Shown here: in pieces, positions 45,248 to 54,925 of the stretch
Layout of the letters: the number at the start of each line of letters is the position of its first letter
Position numbering within the stretch: the stretch's first letter is position 1
Source of the DNA: Herbaspirillum sp. WKF16
Lineage (GTDB): Bacteria > Pseudomonadota > Gammaproteobacteria > Burkholderiales > Burkholderiaceae_D
NCBI RefSeq assembly: GCF_028993615.1
Contig: NZ_CP118632.1
Coordinates: 3,782,001-3,846,000, forward strand
Reading direction: 5' to 3'
Length of the DNA stretch: 64,000 nucleotides
Position numbers and translations under genes: made by a program
Notes under the pieces: model-generated
Told to the model about the DNA's origin: nothing
Databases searched by the model: none
The model's input: only the letters and a program-made list of their open reading frames with translations

Positions 45248-46070
45248 GATCCTGCGCGGCCTGTTGCCGCCCCTGCTGATGGGCGCGCTGTGCCCGGCCC
45301 TGGCGGCCGACGAGATCGTCTGGGGAAAATATAACGTCCCGCCCTATATGATCCCGACCGGCGAAGCGGCGCACCAGGGCATTTTCGACCAGACCCTCGA
45401 TGTCCTCAAAAGCAAGATGCCTCAGTACCGGCATGTGGAGCTGAATGCGCCCTTCCCGCGCATCAACAGCGAAATCAAGAAGGGCAACCACTGGTGCTTC
45501 AACGGCGGCCTGAAGACGCCCGAGCGCGAAGCCTACGGTTATTTCTCGTTGCCCATTTCGATCTTCCTGCCGCTGCGCATCATCGTGCGCCGCGATCGCC
45601 TGGCCGAATTCAAGGGACAGCAATCGCTGCAGACCCTGCTGCGCACGCATGCGTTCAGCACCTCGGTGATGCGCGACCGCTCCTACAGCCCGACCGTGGA
45701 CAAGCTGCTGGCGGCCTACCCGCCGAAGGAAAACTATTCCGAACAGGTCGAGGCCATCGGCATGCTGCTGGCCGGACGCATCGACTACATGATCGAACTG
45801 CCGCTGCTGGCCTTCGACCAGGCCCGTGCAATGGGTCGGCCCGGGGAACTGGTCGCGCTTCCCATGCAGGAGGCGAACGAGGTCGTCTTCAACCGCGTGA
45901 TGTGTCCCAGGAACGAATGGGGGCGCCAGGTGGTGGAGCAGGTCAACCGGGTGTTGCTGGCCAATCGCGAGAGTCCTTCCTACCGTCGTATCGTGGAGAA
46001 ATGGCACGACCCCGAATCGGTGGCCGAGATCCGCAGGATCTACGACAAGGTGTTCCTCAAGACGCCGTGA
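45237..46070 (+). CDS. Periplasmic solute-binding protein family 3
   Basis: 277 residues. Signal peptide (MLHRILRGLLPPLLMGALCP), then a bilobed type-II periplasmic-binding fold with WGKYNVPPYMIPTG, YRHVELNAPFPRINSEIKKG and SPSYRRIVEKWHDPE. The start at 45237 lies inside the end of the diguanylate cyclase gene. No transporter genes adjoin, so it more likely feeds a ligand signal to the cyclase than serves uptake. That coupling is inference from overlap. Confidence 0.82.
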   Translation: MLHRILRGLLPPLLMGALCPALAADEIVWGKYNVPPYMIPTGEAAHQGIFDQTLDVLKSKMPQYRHVELNAPFPRINSEIKKGNHWCFNGGLKTPEREAYGYFSLPISIFLPLRIIVRRDRLAEFKGQQSLQTLLRTHAFSTSVMRDRSYSPTVDKLLAAYPPKENYSEQVEAIGMLLAGRIDYMIELPLLAFDQARAMGRPGELVALPMQEANEVVFNRVMCPRNEWGRQVVEQVNRVLLANRESPSYRRIVEKWHDPESVAEIRRIYDKVFLKTP

Positions 46071-46092
46071 GCGCCCTGTGGAAAAAGGAAAC

Positions 46093-46119
46093 GGCCTGCG
46101 GCGATGCAGGCCATTTTTT
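46093..46119 (+). terminator. Terminator between converging genes
   Basis: Stem GGCCTGC (46093-46099) with its complement (46106-46112), a 6-nt loop and T6. The other strand also offers a T-rich tail, so it may work in both directions. Confidence 0.85.
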
Positions 46120-47282
46120 CAGTCCAGCGCCGTCCACTTGCGTTCGCTGGCGGCGGACTCCAGCACCTTCTCGATGAAGCGCACGCCCTGCACGCCGTCT
46201 TCCACGCGGGGATAGTCGGCCTCCAGCGGATCGGCCGCGCGGCCGGCGGCGCGGGCGCGGATATCGGCAGCCACGCCCAGGTAGACATTGGCGAAGGCCT
46301 CGATGAAGGCCTCGGGATGGCCGGACGGAATGCGCCCCGCGCGCCGCGCCGATTCGCTCAGCCACGGCGAACCGCGGGTCAGGATGCGGCGCGGCCCGTC
46401 GACCGGGGAGTGGACCAGCTGGTTGGGCTCCTCCTGGCGCCACGCCAGCGTGCCCAGCGTGCCCGAGACCTGCAGCCGCAGGTCGTTCTCCAACCCTGCC
46501 GCCACCTGCGAGGCCACGATGATGCCGCGCGCGCCGTCGCGATAGCGCAGCAGCAGTTGGGCGTCGTCGTCCAGGCGGCGGCCGGCGCCGAACACGCTCA
46601 GGTCGGCGCACAGCGCGTCGGGCCGCAGGCCGGTGACGGTGGCCGCCAGGTTTTCGGCATGGGAGCCGATGTCGGCCATGGTGCCGGCGCTGCCGCTGCG
46701 CGCCGGGTCGAGCCGCCAATCGGCCTGCTTGTTGGCGCCGCCATGCTCGACCGCGGTGGCCAGCCAACCCTGGTTGTACTCCACCGCAATCTTGCGCAGC
46801 GCGCCCAGGACGCCGCCGCGCACCAGCTCGCGCGCCTCGCGCACCATGGGATAGCCGGTGTAGTTGTAGGTCACGCCGAAGACGGTGCCGGCGCGGCGCA
46901 CCGCCGCCGCCAGTTCCTCGGCCTGCGCGCCGGTGTGCACCAGCGGCTTGTCGCACACCACATGGAAGCCGGCCTGCACGAAGGCCAGCGCCACCGGGTG
47001 ATGCACATGGTTGGGCGTGACGATGCTGACCAGGTCGATGCGTTCCTCCGGACGCCTGCGCAACTCGTCGTCCAGCAGCGCCTGCCAGCTGCCGTGGTTG
47101 CGGTCGTCGGCCAGGCCCAGCGCGGCGCCCGATTCGCGCGCGCGCGCGGGCGAGGACGACAGCGCCCCGGCCGTCAGTTCGAACTGGCCATCCAGGGCCA
47201 TGGCCTTGCGGTGCACCGCGCCGATGAAGGCGCCGTGGCCGCCGCCCACCATGGCATAGCGGAGTTTTCTTTCACTGGACAT
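46119..47282 (-). CDS. Gfo/Idh/MocA family oxidoreductase
   Basis: 387 residues from ATG 47282 ([20 protein letters not shown]). N-terminal Rossmann fold with [15 protein letters not shown] and the cofactor-side VCDKPLV (the EKP-like motif with Asp for Glu), then the C-terminal alpha/beta substrate domain with [17 protein letters not shown], which contains the catalytic His. It oxidises a sugar or polyol with NAD(P). It is the last gene of the sugar operon. The substrate cannot be named; inositol- or keto-sugar-type chemistry is common for this pairing. Confidence 0.88.
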   Translation of the reverse strand: MSSERKLRYAMVGGGHGAFIGAVHRKAMALDGQFELTAGALSSSPARARESGAALGLADDRNHGSWQALLDDELRRRPEERIDLVSIVTPNHVHHPVALAFVQAGFHVVCDKPLVHTGAQAEELAAAVRRAGTVFGVTYNYTGYPMVREARELVRGGVLGALRKIAVEYNQGWLATAVEHGGANKQADWRLDPARSGSAGTMADIGSHAENLAATVTGLRPDALCADLSVFGAGRRLDDDAQLLLRYRDGARGIIVASQVAAGLENDLRLQVSGTLGTLAWRQEEPNQLVHSPVDGPRRILTRGSPWLSESARRAGRIPSGHPEAFIEAFANVYLGVAADIRARAAGRAADPLEADYPRVEDGVQGVRFIEKVLESAASERKWTALD

Positions 47283-47328
47283 AGGTGTCGCCCTTGCTGT
47301 TCGTCTTGGTTGTGGTGATGGCGCGGCC

Positions 47329-48339
47329 TCAGGCCGTCCTGTCCTGCGCGAATACGGCATCGAAGGCGCCCGCGGCGGGCTTGAAGTCGATCCGCCGGCA
47401 GAAGGCCGCGCTCTCGGTGGCGCCGTGCACGCGATCCATGCGGCTGTCTTCCCACTCCACCGAGAGCGGTCCCTGGTAGCCGATGTCGTTCAAGGCGACG
47501 ATGATGGATTCGAAGTCGATCATGCCGCGCCCCACGCTGCGGAAGTCCCAATGCCGGCGCGCATCGCCGAAGCTGGTATGGCCGCCGAACACGCCGACCG
47601 TGCCGTCGCCCTTGCCCCACCACACGTCCTTCATGTGAGCGTTGTAGATGCGCTCGGGAAAACGGCGGATGAACTTCACGTAATCCACGCCCTGGTAGGC
47701 CAGGTGGCTGGGATCGTAGTTGAAGCCGAAGCGCCGGTGGCCGCCGACGGCGGCGACGGCGCGCTCGGCCGAGGCGATGTCGAAGGCGATCTCGGTCGGA
47801 TGCACCTCCAGCGCGAAGTTGATGTCGTGCTCCTCGAAGACGTCGAGGATGGGGCCGAAGCGCTGCGCGAAATCGGCGAAGCCCCTGTCCCAATAGTCCT
47901 GCGTGGTCGGCGGAAAGGCGTAGATCGCATGCCAGACCGACGAGCCGGTAAAGCCCGTCACCGTCTTCACGCCGAACGCGGCGGCGGCGCGCGCGGTGTC
48001 GGCCAGCTCTTGCGCGGCGCGCCGGCGCACGCCCTCGGGCTCGCCGTCGCCCCACACATGCGGCGGCAGGATGGCCTGGTGGCGCTCGTCGATGCGGTCG
48101 CACACGGCCTGCCCGACCAGGTGGTTGCCGATGGCCAGGCAACGCAGGCCGTGCTGCGCCAGCAGCGCGCGCTTGTCCTTGACGTACTGCGGCGACGCCA
48201 GCGCCTGCTGCACGTCGAAGTGGTCGCCCCAGCAGGCCAGCTCAAGGCCATCGTAGCCCATGCGCCTGGCCAGCGGCGCGAGCTCGGCCAACGGCAGGTC
48301 GGCCCATTGGCCGGTGAAAAGAGTGACGGGTCTTGGCAT
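47329..48339 (-). CDS. Sugar isomerase/epimerase-like TIM-barrel protein
   Basis: 336 residues. Xylose-isomerase-like (AP-endonuclease family 2) TIM barrel: [15 protein letters not shown] near the N terminus, [28 protein letters not shown] and [12 protein letters not shown] carry the expected Glu, His and Asp metal ligands. GGAGACCGGAAC precedes the ATG. Adjacent to the Gfo/Idh/MocA dehydrogenase, as in inositol-type and keto-glycoside pathways, so it probably isomerises or epimerises the imported sugar. Confidence 0.87.
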   Translation of the reverse strand: MPRPVTLFTGQWADLPLAELAPLARRMGYDGLELACWGDHFDVQQALASPQYVKDKRALLAQHGLRCLAIGNHLVGQAVCDRIDERHQAILPPHVWGDGEPEGVRRRAAQELADTARAAAAFGVKTVTGFTGSSVWHAIYAFPPTTQDYWDRGFADFAQRFGPILDVFEEHDINFALEVHPTEIAFDIASAERAVAAVGGHRRFGFNYDPSHLAYQGVDYVKFIRRFPERIYNAHMKDVWWGKGDGTVGVFGGHTSFGDARRHWDFRSVGRGMIDFESIIVALNDIGYQGPLSVEWEDSRMDRVHGATESAAFCRRIDFKPAAGAFDAVFAQDRTA

Positions 48340-48390
48340 GTTCCGGTCTCCAGCGTATGCGGCAATCAGGTCGGGTGGGGAGGCAAGGCG

Positions 48391-48416
48391 CCCTTCCCGC
48401 CTCGGCGCGGGAAGGG
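48391..48416 (-). other. Hairpin downstream of the binding-protein gene
   Basis: Perfect 10-bp stem CCCTTCCCGC (48391-48400) with its complement (48407-48416) and a 6-nt loop, 9 nt beyond the binding-protein stop on the minus strand. No U-run. Such structures often protect a highly expressed binding-protein message from 3' decay. Confidence 0.6.
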
Positions 48417-48424
48417 ATGCGCCG

Positions 48425-49405
48425 TCAGAACGGCGAGTCGGGGAAGTAGAAGCTCTTGGCGTTGTCCTTGGTGATCAGCACCGAGGGAATGATGGTGGTG
48501 GGCGGCAGCTTCTCGCCCTTGAGGCGGGCCTCGGCGGTAAGCTTGATCGAGTCGTAGATGAACTTGGGACTGTACGACACGTTGGCCTGGATCAGCGGGT
48601 TGCTGCCGTCGATCAGCGTCTTGATCATGCCCTTGGCGCCGGCGCCGCCGAACACCAGCTTGATGTCCTTGCGCCTGGCCTGCTCGATGGCCTTGAGCAC
48701 GCCCACGGCCATGTCGTCGTCGGCCGCCCAGACGGCGTCGATCTGCGGGAAGCGCGTCAGGTAATCCTGCATGACCTTGAAGGCGTCGTCGCGGTTCCAG
48801 TTGGCGTACTTGGCGTCCAGCAGCTTGATGCCGGGGTGCTGCTTGAGCACGGCGTTGAAGGCGTCCATGCGCTCGTTGTCGAGGGTGGTGGCGATGCCGC
48901 GCAGGGCCACCACGTTGCCCTTCCCGTTGAGCGCCTTGGCGATGTACTCGCCCGGGATCTTGCCGAACGCGGTGTTGTCGCCGGCCACATAGGCGTCCTG
49001 CGCGCTGGTGTCGGTCAGGCCGCGGTCGACCACGGTCACGTAGATGCCACGGGCCTTGACCTGCGCCACCGGCTTGGTCAGCGCGGCGGATTCGAAGGGG
49101 AAGATCACCAGCGTGGTGATCTTGTTGACCGTGACCAGGTCCTGCAGCTGGTTGGCCTGCTCGGGCGCGCCGCCGGCGGTCTTGACGATGACCTGCAGGC
49201 CGGGATGGGCCTTCTCCAGGTCCGCCTTGGCCTGGTTGGCCCAGTACACGATGCCGGCGGTGAAGCTGTGCGTGGCCGAAGGAATCGCCACGCCCACCAC
49301 CACCTTGTTGGCCTGCGCCATGGCCGGTCCGGCCAGCGCCAGCGCCACTGCTGCGCCCATGGCCGAGAGTGCGAGGCGGCGGGTGAAAGTAAGCTTGCTG
49401 TTCAT
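48425..49405 (-). CDS. Sugar ABC transporter substrate-binding protein
   Basis: 326 residues from ATG 49405, with AGGAGACAAGAC upstream; the reading frame stays open far upstream but lacks a start there. Signal peptide ([20 protein letters not shown] to the Ala-rich site), then a type-I periplasmic binding fold of the RbsB/LacI kind: [28 protein letters not shown] and [13 protein letters not shown]. It delivers a monosaccharide to the permease encoded upstream. The 5' gap to the permease (49406-49518) holds a hairpin with stem GAAGGCC. Confidence 0.92.
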   Translation of the reverse strand: MNSKLTFTRRLALSAMGAAVALALAGPAMAQANKVVVGVAIPSATHSFTAGIVYWANQAKADLEKAHPGLQVIVKTAGGAPEQANQLQDLVTVNKITTLVIFPFESAALTKPVAQVKARGIYVTVVDRGLTDTSAQDAYVAGDNTAFGKIPGEYIAKALNGKGNVVALRGIATTLDNERMDAFNAVLKQHPGIKLLDAKYANWNRDDAFKVMQDYLTRFPQIDAVWAADDDMAVGVLKAIEQARRKDIKLVFGGAGAKGMIKTLIDGSNPLIQANVSYSPKFIYDSIKLTAEARLKGEKLPPTTIIPSVLITKDNAKSFYFPDSPF

Positions 49406-49518
49406 GTCTTGTCTCCTGTTGTTATTCAAAATGGCCATGCACGCCGGCCGGTTGGGAACACACTGGCAAACTGAAACCGCGCGATGAAGGCCTAGGGATG
49501 CGGGCCTTCGCGGCAGCC

Positions 49519-50541
49519 TCACCTCCTGCCGCGCTGCATGAAAGCCACCGCGATGATCACGAAGCCCTGCACCGCCGCGTTCAGGTACACGCTGATGATG
49601 CTGGTGAGGTTGAGGATATTGCTGATGACCGAGAGCAGGATCGCGCCCACCACCGTGCCGGCGATGCTGCCGGCCCCGCCCTTCAGCACCGTGCCGCCGA
49701 CGATCACCGCGGCGATCGCCTCCAGCTCCCACAGCAGGCCGGTGGTCGGCGAGGCCGAGCCCAGGCGCGGCACGTAGAGCAGCGTGGCGATGCCCACGCA
49801 TACGCCCAGCAGCATGTAGGTGAGGATCTTGATCCGATGCACGTCCACCGCGGCGTACAGCGCCACCTGCTCGTTGGAGCCGATCGCCTGCACGTAGCGG
49901 CCGTAGGCCGTGCGGTTGAGGATCACTGCGCCCAGCACCGCCACCAGCAGGAACACCCACACCGGAATCGGCACGCCCAGCAGGTTGGCGTAATACACCG
50001 GGCTGTAGATGTCGGAGAGTTCGTTCTCCAGCGTGATGGCGCCGCCGTTGGAGAAATAGGTGAGGTAGGCGCGGAAGATGCCCAGCGTGCCCAGCGTCAC
50101 GATGAAAGGCTCGATGCGCCCCTTGGTGATCAGCAGCCCGTGCACCAGCCCGAACACGGCCCCCAGCGCCACCGCCAGCAGCATGCCCGCGGCCACCGCC
50201 GCGATGGGCGAACCCAGCACGGGCGCCATGGCGTTCATGAAGAGGATCACCGACCCGGCGATCAGCGCCGCCATGGAACCCACCGAGAGATCGATGCCGC
50301 CCGAGATGATGACGAAGCACATGCCCACCGCGATGATGCCGATGAAGGCGGTGCGCGTGAGCACGTTCATCACGTTGTCGTAGGTGGCGAAGTTGCCGTT
50401 GAGCAGGGTGCCGGCGATGCACAGCAGCAGCAGCCCGAGGACCGGGCCGAATCCGTGCAGCCGGCCCCACCAGGCGGCTGCGGCGCTGGAATGGGCGCGC
50501 GCCGTCGAGGCGGCGGGGTTGTCAGCGGGTACCTGTGGCAT
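49519..50541 (-). CDS. Sugar ABC transporter permease (RbsC type)
   Basis: 340 residues, with eight to ten hydrophobic segments. The family signature [20 protein letters not shown] and the coupling region [20 protein letters not shown] are present. Moves sugar through the inner membrane with the ATPase encoded just upstream, whose 3' end it overlaps by 20 nt. Confidence 0.94.
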   Translation of the reverse strand: MPQVPADNPAASTARAHSSAAAAWWGRLHGFGPVLGLLLLCIAGTLLNGNFATYDNVMNVLTRTAFIGIIAVGMCFVIISGGIDLSVGSMAALIAGSVILFMNAMAPVLGSPIAAVAAGMLLAVALGAVFGLVHGLLITKGRIEPFIVTLGTLGIFRAYLTYFSNGGAITLENELSDIYSPVYYANLLGVPIPVWVFLLVAVLGAVILNRTAYGRYVQAIGSNEQVALYAAVDVHRIKILTYMLLGVCVGIATLLYVPRLGSASPTTGLLWELEAIAAVIVGGTVLKGGAGSIAGTVVGAILLSVISNILNLTSIISVYLNAAVQGFVIIAVAFMQRGRR

Positions 50542-52009
50542 GGACGATCAACTCCTCTTCGGTCAAGTCGGGTTCCTGCAGCGTGGCCTGCAGGCGGCCG
50601 GCGCGCATCACCGCGACGCGGTGGCACAGGCCGATCAGCTCCATCAGTTCGGATGAAATCACGATCACCGCCAGGCCCTGCGCCGCCAAGCGCTGCACCA
50701 GGTGGTAGATCTCGCGCTTGGCGCCCACGTCCACGCCGCGCGTGGGCTCGTCCAGCACAAGCACGGTGGGACCGGGGTGCAGCACCTTGGCCAGCGCCAG
50801 CTTTTGCTGGTTGCCACCCGACAGCGACGACGCGCGCGCCTCCAGCGAACCGGCGCGTATGCCGAATTCCTGCACCGCCGCGCGCAGCGCGGCTTGCTCG
50901 GCCGACGGCGCAAGCCATGGCCGGGCGTAGCGCTCCAGCGCCATCAGCGTGAGATTGGGTCGCAAGCCGAAGTGCACGTGCAGACCCTTGCCCTTGCGGT
51001 CTTCGCTGAGATAGGTCAGGCCATGGCGCGCGGCGTCGCGCGGACTGCGCAGTTGCACCGGCCGTCCCGCCAGCTCCAGCGCGCCGGCGCTGCGCGGGCG
51101 CAGCCCCAGCAAGCCTTCGAACAATTCGGTGCGGCCGGCGCCGACCAGGCCGGCGAAGCCGAGTATCTCGCCGCGCCGCACCTCGAAACCGACATCCTCC
51201 GCCCATCCGGGCACCGTGAGGCCGCGCACCCGGATCGCCGGGTCGCCCGGGGGCGCCGGGCGTTTTTCGGGGAACAGGTCGGCCAGCTCGCGCCCCACCA
51301 TCAGGTTGGCCATCTGCCGCCGCGTGAGCGCGGCCGTGGGCTCGCGCGCGACCAGCCGGCCGTCGCGCATCACGATCACCTCGTCGGTGGTGCGCTCCAC
51401 TTCATCGAGCTTGTGGGAGATGTAGATGATGGTCACGCCAGCGGCCTTGAGCCCGGCCATCAGCGCGAACAGGCGCTCGGTCTCGCCCGGCGTCAGCGTG
51501 GCGGTGGGTTCGTCCATGATCAGCAGGCGCGCGTTGCGCACCAGCGCGCGGGCGATCTCCACCAGCTGCTTCTCGGCCACGATCAGCTTGCGCACGCGGG
51601 TGTCGGGATCCAGCGGCAGGCCGACCTCGGCCAGCGCCGCGCCGGCTTGCTCGCGCATGGCGCGGTCGTCGAGGAAGAGGCCCTTCCTGATCTCGTGCCC
51701 GAGGAAAATGTTCTGCGCGATGGTCAGGTCGTCGGCCAGGTTGAACTCCTGGTGGATCAGCACGATGCCCTGCGCCTCGGCCGCGCGCGACCCGCCGCCG
51801 GGCGCGCGCGCCGCGCCGTCGATCGCGACCTCGCCGCCGCTGGGGCTTTCATAGCCGGCCAGGATCTTCATCAGGGTCGACTTGCCCGCGCCGTTCTCGC
51901 CCAGCAAGCCATACACCCGCCCCGGCTGCAGCGCGAAACTCACGCCGTGCAGCACGCGCACCGGGCCGAAGGCCTTGCTCACGTTACGGAATTCGACGGC
52001 CACGCTCAT
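50522..52009 (-). CDS. Sugar ABC transporter ATP-binding protein (RbsA type, double NBD)
   Basis: 495 residues with two nucleotide-binding domains. NBD1 (about 5-240): Walker [10 protein letters not shown], Walker [13 protein letters not shown], signature [12 protein letters not shown]2 (about 250-490): degenerate Walker [10 protein letters not shown], signature [15 protein letters not shown] and Walker [13 protein letters not shown]. This is the standard layout for monosaccharide importers. It overlaps the ROK regulator gene by 4 nt and the permease gene by 20 nt. Confidence 0.95.
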   Translation of the reverse strand: MSVAVEFRNVSKAFGPVRVLHGVSFALQPGRVYGLLGENGAGKSTLMKILAGYESPSGGEVAIDGAARAPGGGSRAAEAQGIVLIHQEFNLADDLTIAQNIFLGHEIRKGLFLDDRAMREQAGAALAEVGLPLDPDTRVRKLIVAEKQLVEIARALVRNARLLIMDEPTATLTPGETERLFALMAGLKAAGVTIIYISHKLDEVERTTDEVIVMRDGRLVAREPTAALTRRQMANLMVGRELADLFPEKRPAPPGDPAIRVRGLTVPGWAEDVGFEVRRGEILGFAGLVGAGRTELFEGLLGLRPRSAGALELAGRPVQLRSPRDAARHGLTYLSEDRKGKGLHVHFGLRPNLTLMALERYARPWLAPSAEQAALRAAVQEFGIRAGSLEARASSLSGGNQQKLALAKVLHPGPTVLVLDEPTRGVDVGAKREIYHLVQRLAAQGLAVIVISSELMELIGLCHRVAVMRAGRLQATLQEPDLTEEELIVHATGTR

Positions 52010-53211
52010 GGCGCGCTCCCGCCGGCCACCGCCATGCTCTCCTGCATGGCCAGCACGCCCGCGCCCACCACGCCGGCATCCTCGGCCAGCGGCGCGTACT
52101 GGATTTCAAGGTGGCGGGTGGAGAGCGCCAGCGAGCGGTGGTACACGCTCTGGCGCACCGAGGCCAGGAACAGCGGCCCCATGTCCGTGACCCGGCCGGC
52201 GATGAATACGTGCGAGGGATTGAAGAAGTTGACCACCGAGGCCAGCATCTGACCGACCAGGTTGCCGGCGCGCTGGATGATGGCATTGGCGGCGACGTCG
52301 CCGGTGCGGCTGGCCTGGGCCACGTCTTCCGGCGTCAGGACGCCGGCCGCCTGCAGGCGTTCGGCCAGCGCCGCGCTTTCGCCGCGCTGCGCCGCCTCGG
52401 TGGCCATGCGCGCCATCGCCGGGGCGGCCGCCATGGCCTCCACGCAACCCTGGTTGCCGCAATGGCAACGCGGGCCGGACTGATCGACGCAGATGTGGCC
52501 GACGTCGCCGGCCGAGCCGTTGGCGCCCCGGTACACCTGGCCGTGGCAGACGATGCCGCAACCGATGCCGGTGCCCACCTTGATCACCAGGAAGTTGGGC
52601 AGCTTGCGCTGCAGCCGGTACATCTCGCCCAGCGCCATCAGGTTGACGTCGTTGTCCACGAACACCGGGGCGGCGAACGCCTCGCGCAAATAGTCGCGGA
52701 TGGAGAAGCCGTCCCAGTCGGGCATCAGGGGTGGATTGACCAGCTGGCCGCTGGTGAAATCCACCGGCCCCGGCACGCCCACGCCGATGGCGATGACCTG
52801 CGACGCCGGCAATGCGCAGCGCGCCATCAGTTCGCGCATCAGGCCGCGCAGCCGCGCCAGGATCACGCCCGGTCCTTGCCGTACATCGATGGATTCGCGG
52901 TGGCGCGCCAGCAAGGTCATGTCGGGCCGCATGATGGCCACCTGCATGCTGCTGGCGCCGAGGTCGGCGCCGATGACCACGCCCAGGGTCTCGCTCAGGC
53001 GCAAGGTCTCGGCGCGGCGGCCGCCGGAAGATTCCTGCAGCCCGACCTCGTCGAGCAGCCCTTCGTCGAGCAGCGCCGCCACCATCGCGTTGGCCTTGCT
53101 CTTGGAGTAGGCCAGCCGCTGCGCCAGCGCATGGCGCGAGGCGCCGGCAGACCAGAAGATGGTCTGCAAGACGTCGAGATCCTCCGTCCCGCGGTTATGC
53201 CAGCGTGTCAA
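52006..53211 (-). CDS. ROK-family transcriptional regulator
   Basis: 401 residues. The start is TTG at 53211, supported by AGGAG six nt upstream. N-terminal winged helix (about 8-70), then the ROK sugar-kinase-like domain with VIGADLGASSMQVAIM, PVFVDNDVNLMALGE and the zinc motif CHCGNQGCVEA. It probably represses this operon until sugar binds. A GTCATG-N6-CATGAC dyad lies 12 nt upstream (53223-53240) and may be its operator. First gene of the operon. Confidence 0.92.
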   Translation of the reverse strand: MTRWHNRGTEDLDVLQTIFWSAGASRHALAQRLAYSKSKANAMVAALLDEGLLDEVGLQESSGGRRAETLRLSETLGVVIGADLGASSMQVAIMRPDMTLLARHRESIDVRQGPGVILARLRGLMRELMARCALPASQVIAIGVGVPGPVDFTSGQLVNPPLMPDWDGFSIRDYLREAFAAPVFVDNDVNLMALGEMYRLQRKLPNFLVIKVGTGIGCGIVCHGQVYRGANGSAGDVGHICVDQSGPRCHCGNQGCVEAMAAAPAMARMATEAAQRGESAALAERLQAAGVLTPEDVAQASRTGDVAANAIIQRAGNLVGQMLASVVNFFNPSHVFIAGRVTDMGPLFLASVRQSVYHRSLALSTRHLEIQYAPLAEDAGVVGAGVLAMQESMAVAGGSAP

Positions 53212-53222
53212 GCTTGTCTCCT

Positions 53223-53240
53223 GTCATGGTGCCTCATGAC
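53223..53240. promoter_or_regulatory. Candidate operator upstream of the ROK regulator
   Basis: GTCATG (53223-53228), six bases, CATGAC (53235-53240): a perfect 6+6 dyad between the ROK start and the CHRD gene. Position suits autoregulation; no second copy was noticed. Confidence 0.4.
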
Positions 53241-53482
53241 GGGCGCCTGAGGGAATACTATGCGGTCGGCTTTGGCTTATCAAGTCGGAACTTAGACCTG
53301 ATTCAGGCCAATGCCAGGCAATTCTCCCTCGCGTGCGGCTCATGCGTGCCGCAAGCAAGCTCAGAACAAAATCATCCTTGGAGAGCGGCTTGCCGCCACC
53401 TATGATGCATTGGCATCTCAGCCGCCGGCACTGCGCGGCGTTTCATCCACTTCGTGACGTATAAGAACCAAGGAAGAACATC

Positions 53483-53902
53483 ATGACCGGAACCAGGATC
53501 ATCCAGCGCGCCTTGCTGGCGGCAGTACTGTCGAGCGGCTCGTCGGCGATGGCGCAGACCGCCAGCGTCGAACTCAAGGGAAGCAGCGAGGTGCCGGCCA
53601 ATCCGTCGGCCGCCTCCGGCAAGGGCAGCATCAGCGTGGCGGCCGACAAGAGCGTCAGCGGCAGCATCTCGACCACCGGCATCGAGGGCCGGGTGGCGCA
53701 CATCCATACCGGCGCGGCCGGGGCCAACGGCCCGGTGATCGTGCCGCTCGCCAAGGACGGCGACAACGGCTGGACGGTGCCGGCCGGCGCCAAATTGACC
53801 GATGAGCAATATGCGGCGTATGTGGCCGGCACGCTCTACGTCAACGTGCACAGCGCCACCTATCCGGGTGGCGAGATCCGCGGGCAGCTGTCGCCCAAGT
53901 AA
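53483..53902 (+). CDS. Secreted CHRD-domain protein
   Basis: 139 residues. Signal peptide (MTGTRIIQRALLAAVLSSGS to AMAQ), then one CHRD domain covering the rest, with VELKGSSEVPANPSAASGKG, RVAHIHTGAAGANGPVIVPL and SATYPGGEIRGQL. CHRD domains occur in chordin and in many bacterial exported proteins of unknown role. AAGGAAGAACATC precedes the ATG; a strong terminator follows, so it is monocistronic. Confidence 0.88.
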   Translation: MTGTRIIQRALLAAVLSSGSSAMAQTASVELKGSSEVPANPSAASGKGSISVAADKSVSGSISTTGIEGRVAHIHTGAAGANGPVIVPLAKDGDNGWTVPAGAKLTDEQYAAYVAGTLYVNVHSATYPGGEIRGQLSPK

Positions 53903-53940
53903 TTTCCGTTACGTCATCGCGGCGAGCATTCGCCGGACGC

Positions 53941-53968
53941 AAAAAAGCCCGCATGCGCGGGCTTTTTT
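53941..53968. terminator. Bidirectional terminator
   Basis: Stem AAAAAAGCCCGC (53941-53952) with its complement (53957-53968) and a 4-nt loop. A-run on one side and T-run on the other, between converging genes. Confidence 0.95.
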
Positions 53969-53989
53969 CATGCGCCTAGCTGGCCGGGT

Positions 53990-54835
53990 TCAGGCCTGGG
54001 CGATGAAGCCCTGCAGCGCGCGATTGAATGCCGCCGGGTGGGTGACGTTCATGCCATGCGACGCGCCGGTGACCTCGCGCACCTGCGCGCCGGGGATCCA
54101 GCCGGCCAGGGCTGCGACGTTGTCGCGATACATGCGCGGGCTCTTCTCCCCTTCCACCAGCAGCACCTTGCAGCGCAGCTTCACCGCCTGCTCACGCGTG
54201 TAGACCGGCAAGGCGTCGGGAAACTGCTTGGGCAGCGTGGCCGCATTGTCGGTAGCCATGGTGCGAAAGCCCGCCGGGCTCTTGCTCCAGACGCCGGGCA
54301 TGCTGACCGAATCCACGAACATCTCCAGGCCGGCGTCGATGGCGCCGCCTTCGATCAGCTCAGCCACCCTGGCGCGCAGCGCCACCGTGGCGGCCGGCAA
54401 GGCATCGTCGCCGGCATGCAGCGCGCCGCCCGGGTCGGCCAGGGTGAGCGACTTCACCAGGTGCGGATATTCATGCGCCAGGTGGAAGGCGATGCAGCCG
54501 CCGCGCGAGTGGCCGACCAGGTGAACCGGGCCCGTGCCCAGCGCGGCGATGAACTCGGCCACCTCCTCCACATGCGCGCGCCAGGAGAATTTGCCCAGCG
54601 TGGCGCTGTCGGCCAGGGGCCAGTAGTGGCTCAGGCTCAGGGAGATGCAGTGGAAGGAACGCGACAGCACGGCCAGTTGGCCGCTCCAGTAACGGTAGTC
54701 GCACAGCGAGCCGTGGATGAACAGCAGCGGTTCGCCCTCGCCCTTCGCCACGAAGGGAATACGCCCGCCCGAGAGGGTCGAGGCGAAGCGCAGGTCGGGG
54801 TCTGCGAGGCTGGCGGGGTCGATGCGTGCGTTCAT
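53990..54835 (-). CDS. Alpha/beta-hydrolase
   Basis: 281 residues. Oxyanion-hole segment LLFIHGSLCDYRYW, nucleophile elbow GHSRGGCIAFHLA, and the catalytic His near the C terminus in VTGASHGMNVTHP. No signal peptide, so cytoplasmic. Substrate unknown. It diverges from a LysR gene across a 90-nt region holding a TTGAT-type dyad, so the LysR protein probably controls it. Confidence 0.88.
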   Translation of the reverse strand: MNARIDPASLADPDLRFASTLSGGRIPFVAKGEGEPLLFIHGSLCDYRYWSGQLAVLSRSFHCISLSLSHYWPLADSATLGKFSWRAHVEEVAEFIAALGTGPVHLVGHSRGGCIAFHLAHEYPHLVKSLTLADPGGALHAGDDALPAATVALRARVAELIEGGAIDAGLEMFVDSVSMPGVWSKSPAGFRTMATDNAATLPKQFPDALPVYTREQAVKLRCKVLLVEGEKSPRMYRDNVAALAGWIPGAQVREVTGASHGMNVTHPAAFNRALQGFIAQA

Positions 54836-54893
54836 GGATAGCGTCCTTTTGAAGCACTATGCCCGATACCGCTCCATAATAAAATCGCGTAAT

Positions 54894-54912
54894 ATTGATC
54901 GAAATCATCAAT
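54894..54912. promoter_or_regulatory. LysR-type dyad in the divergent promoter
   Basis: ATTGAT (54894-54899), seven bases, ATCAAT (54907-54912), containing the T-N11-A pattern of LysR sites. It lies 14-32 nt upstream of the LysR start and about 60 nt upstream of the hydrolase. Confidence 0.55.
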
Positions 54913-54925
54913 TTTTCTGATACCA

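Noticed and set aside
54894..54912. FNR box
   Set aside because: Half-sites match but the spacer is 7 nt rather than 4.
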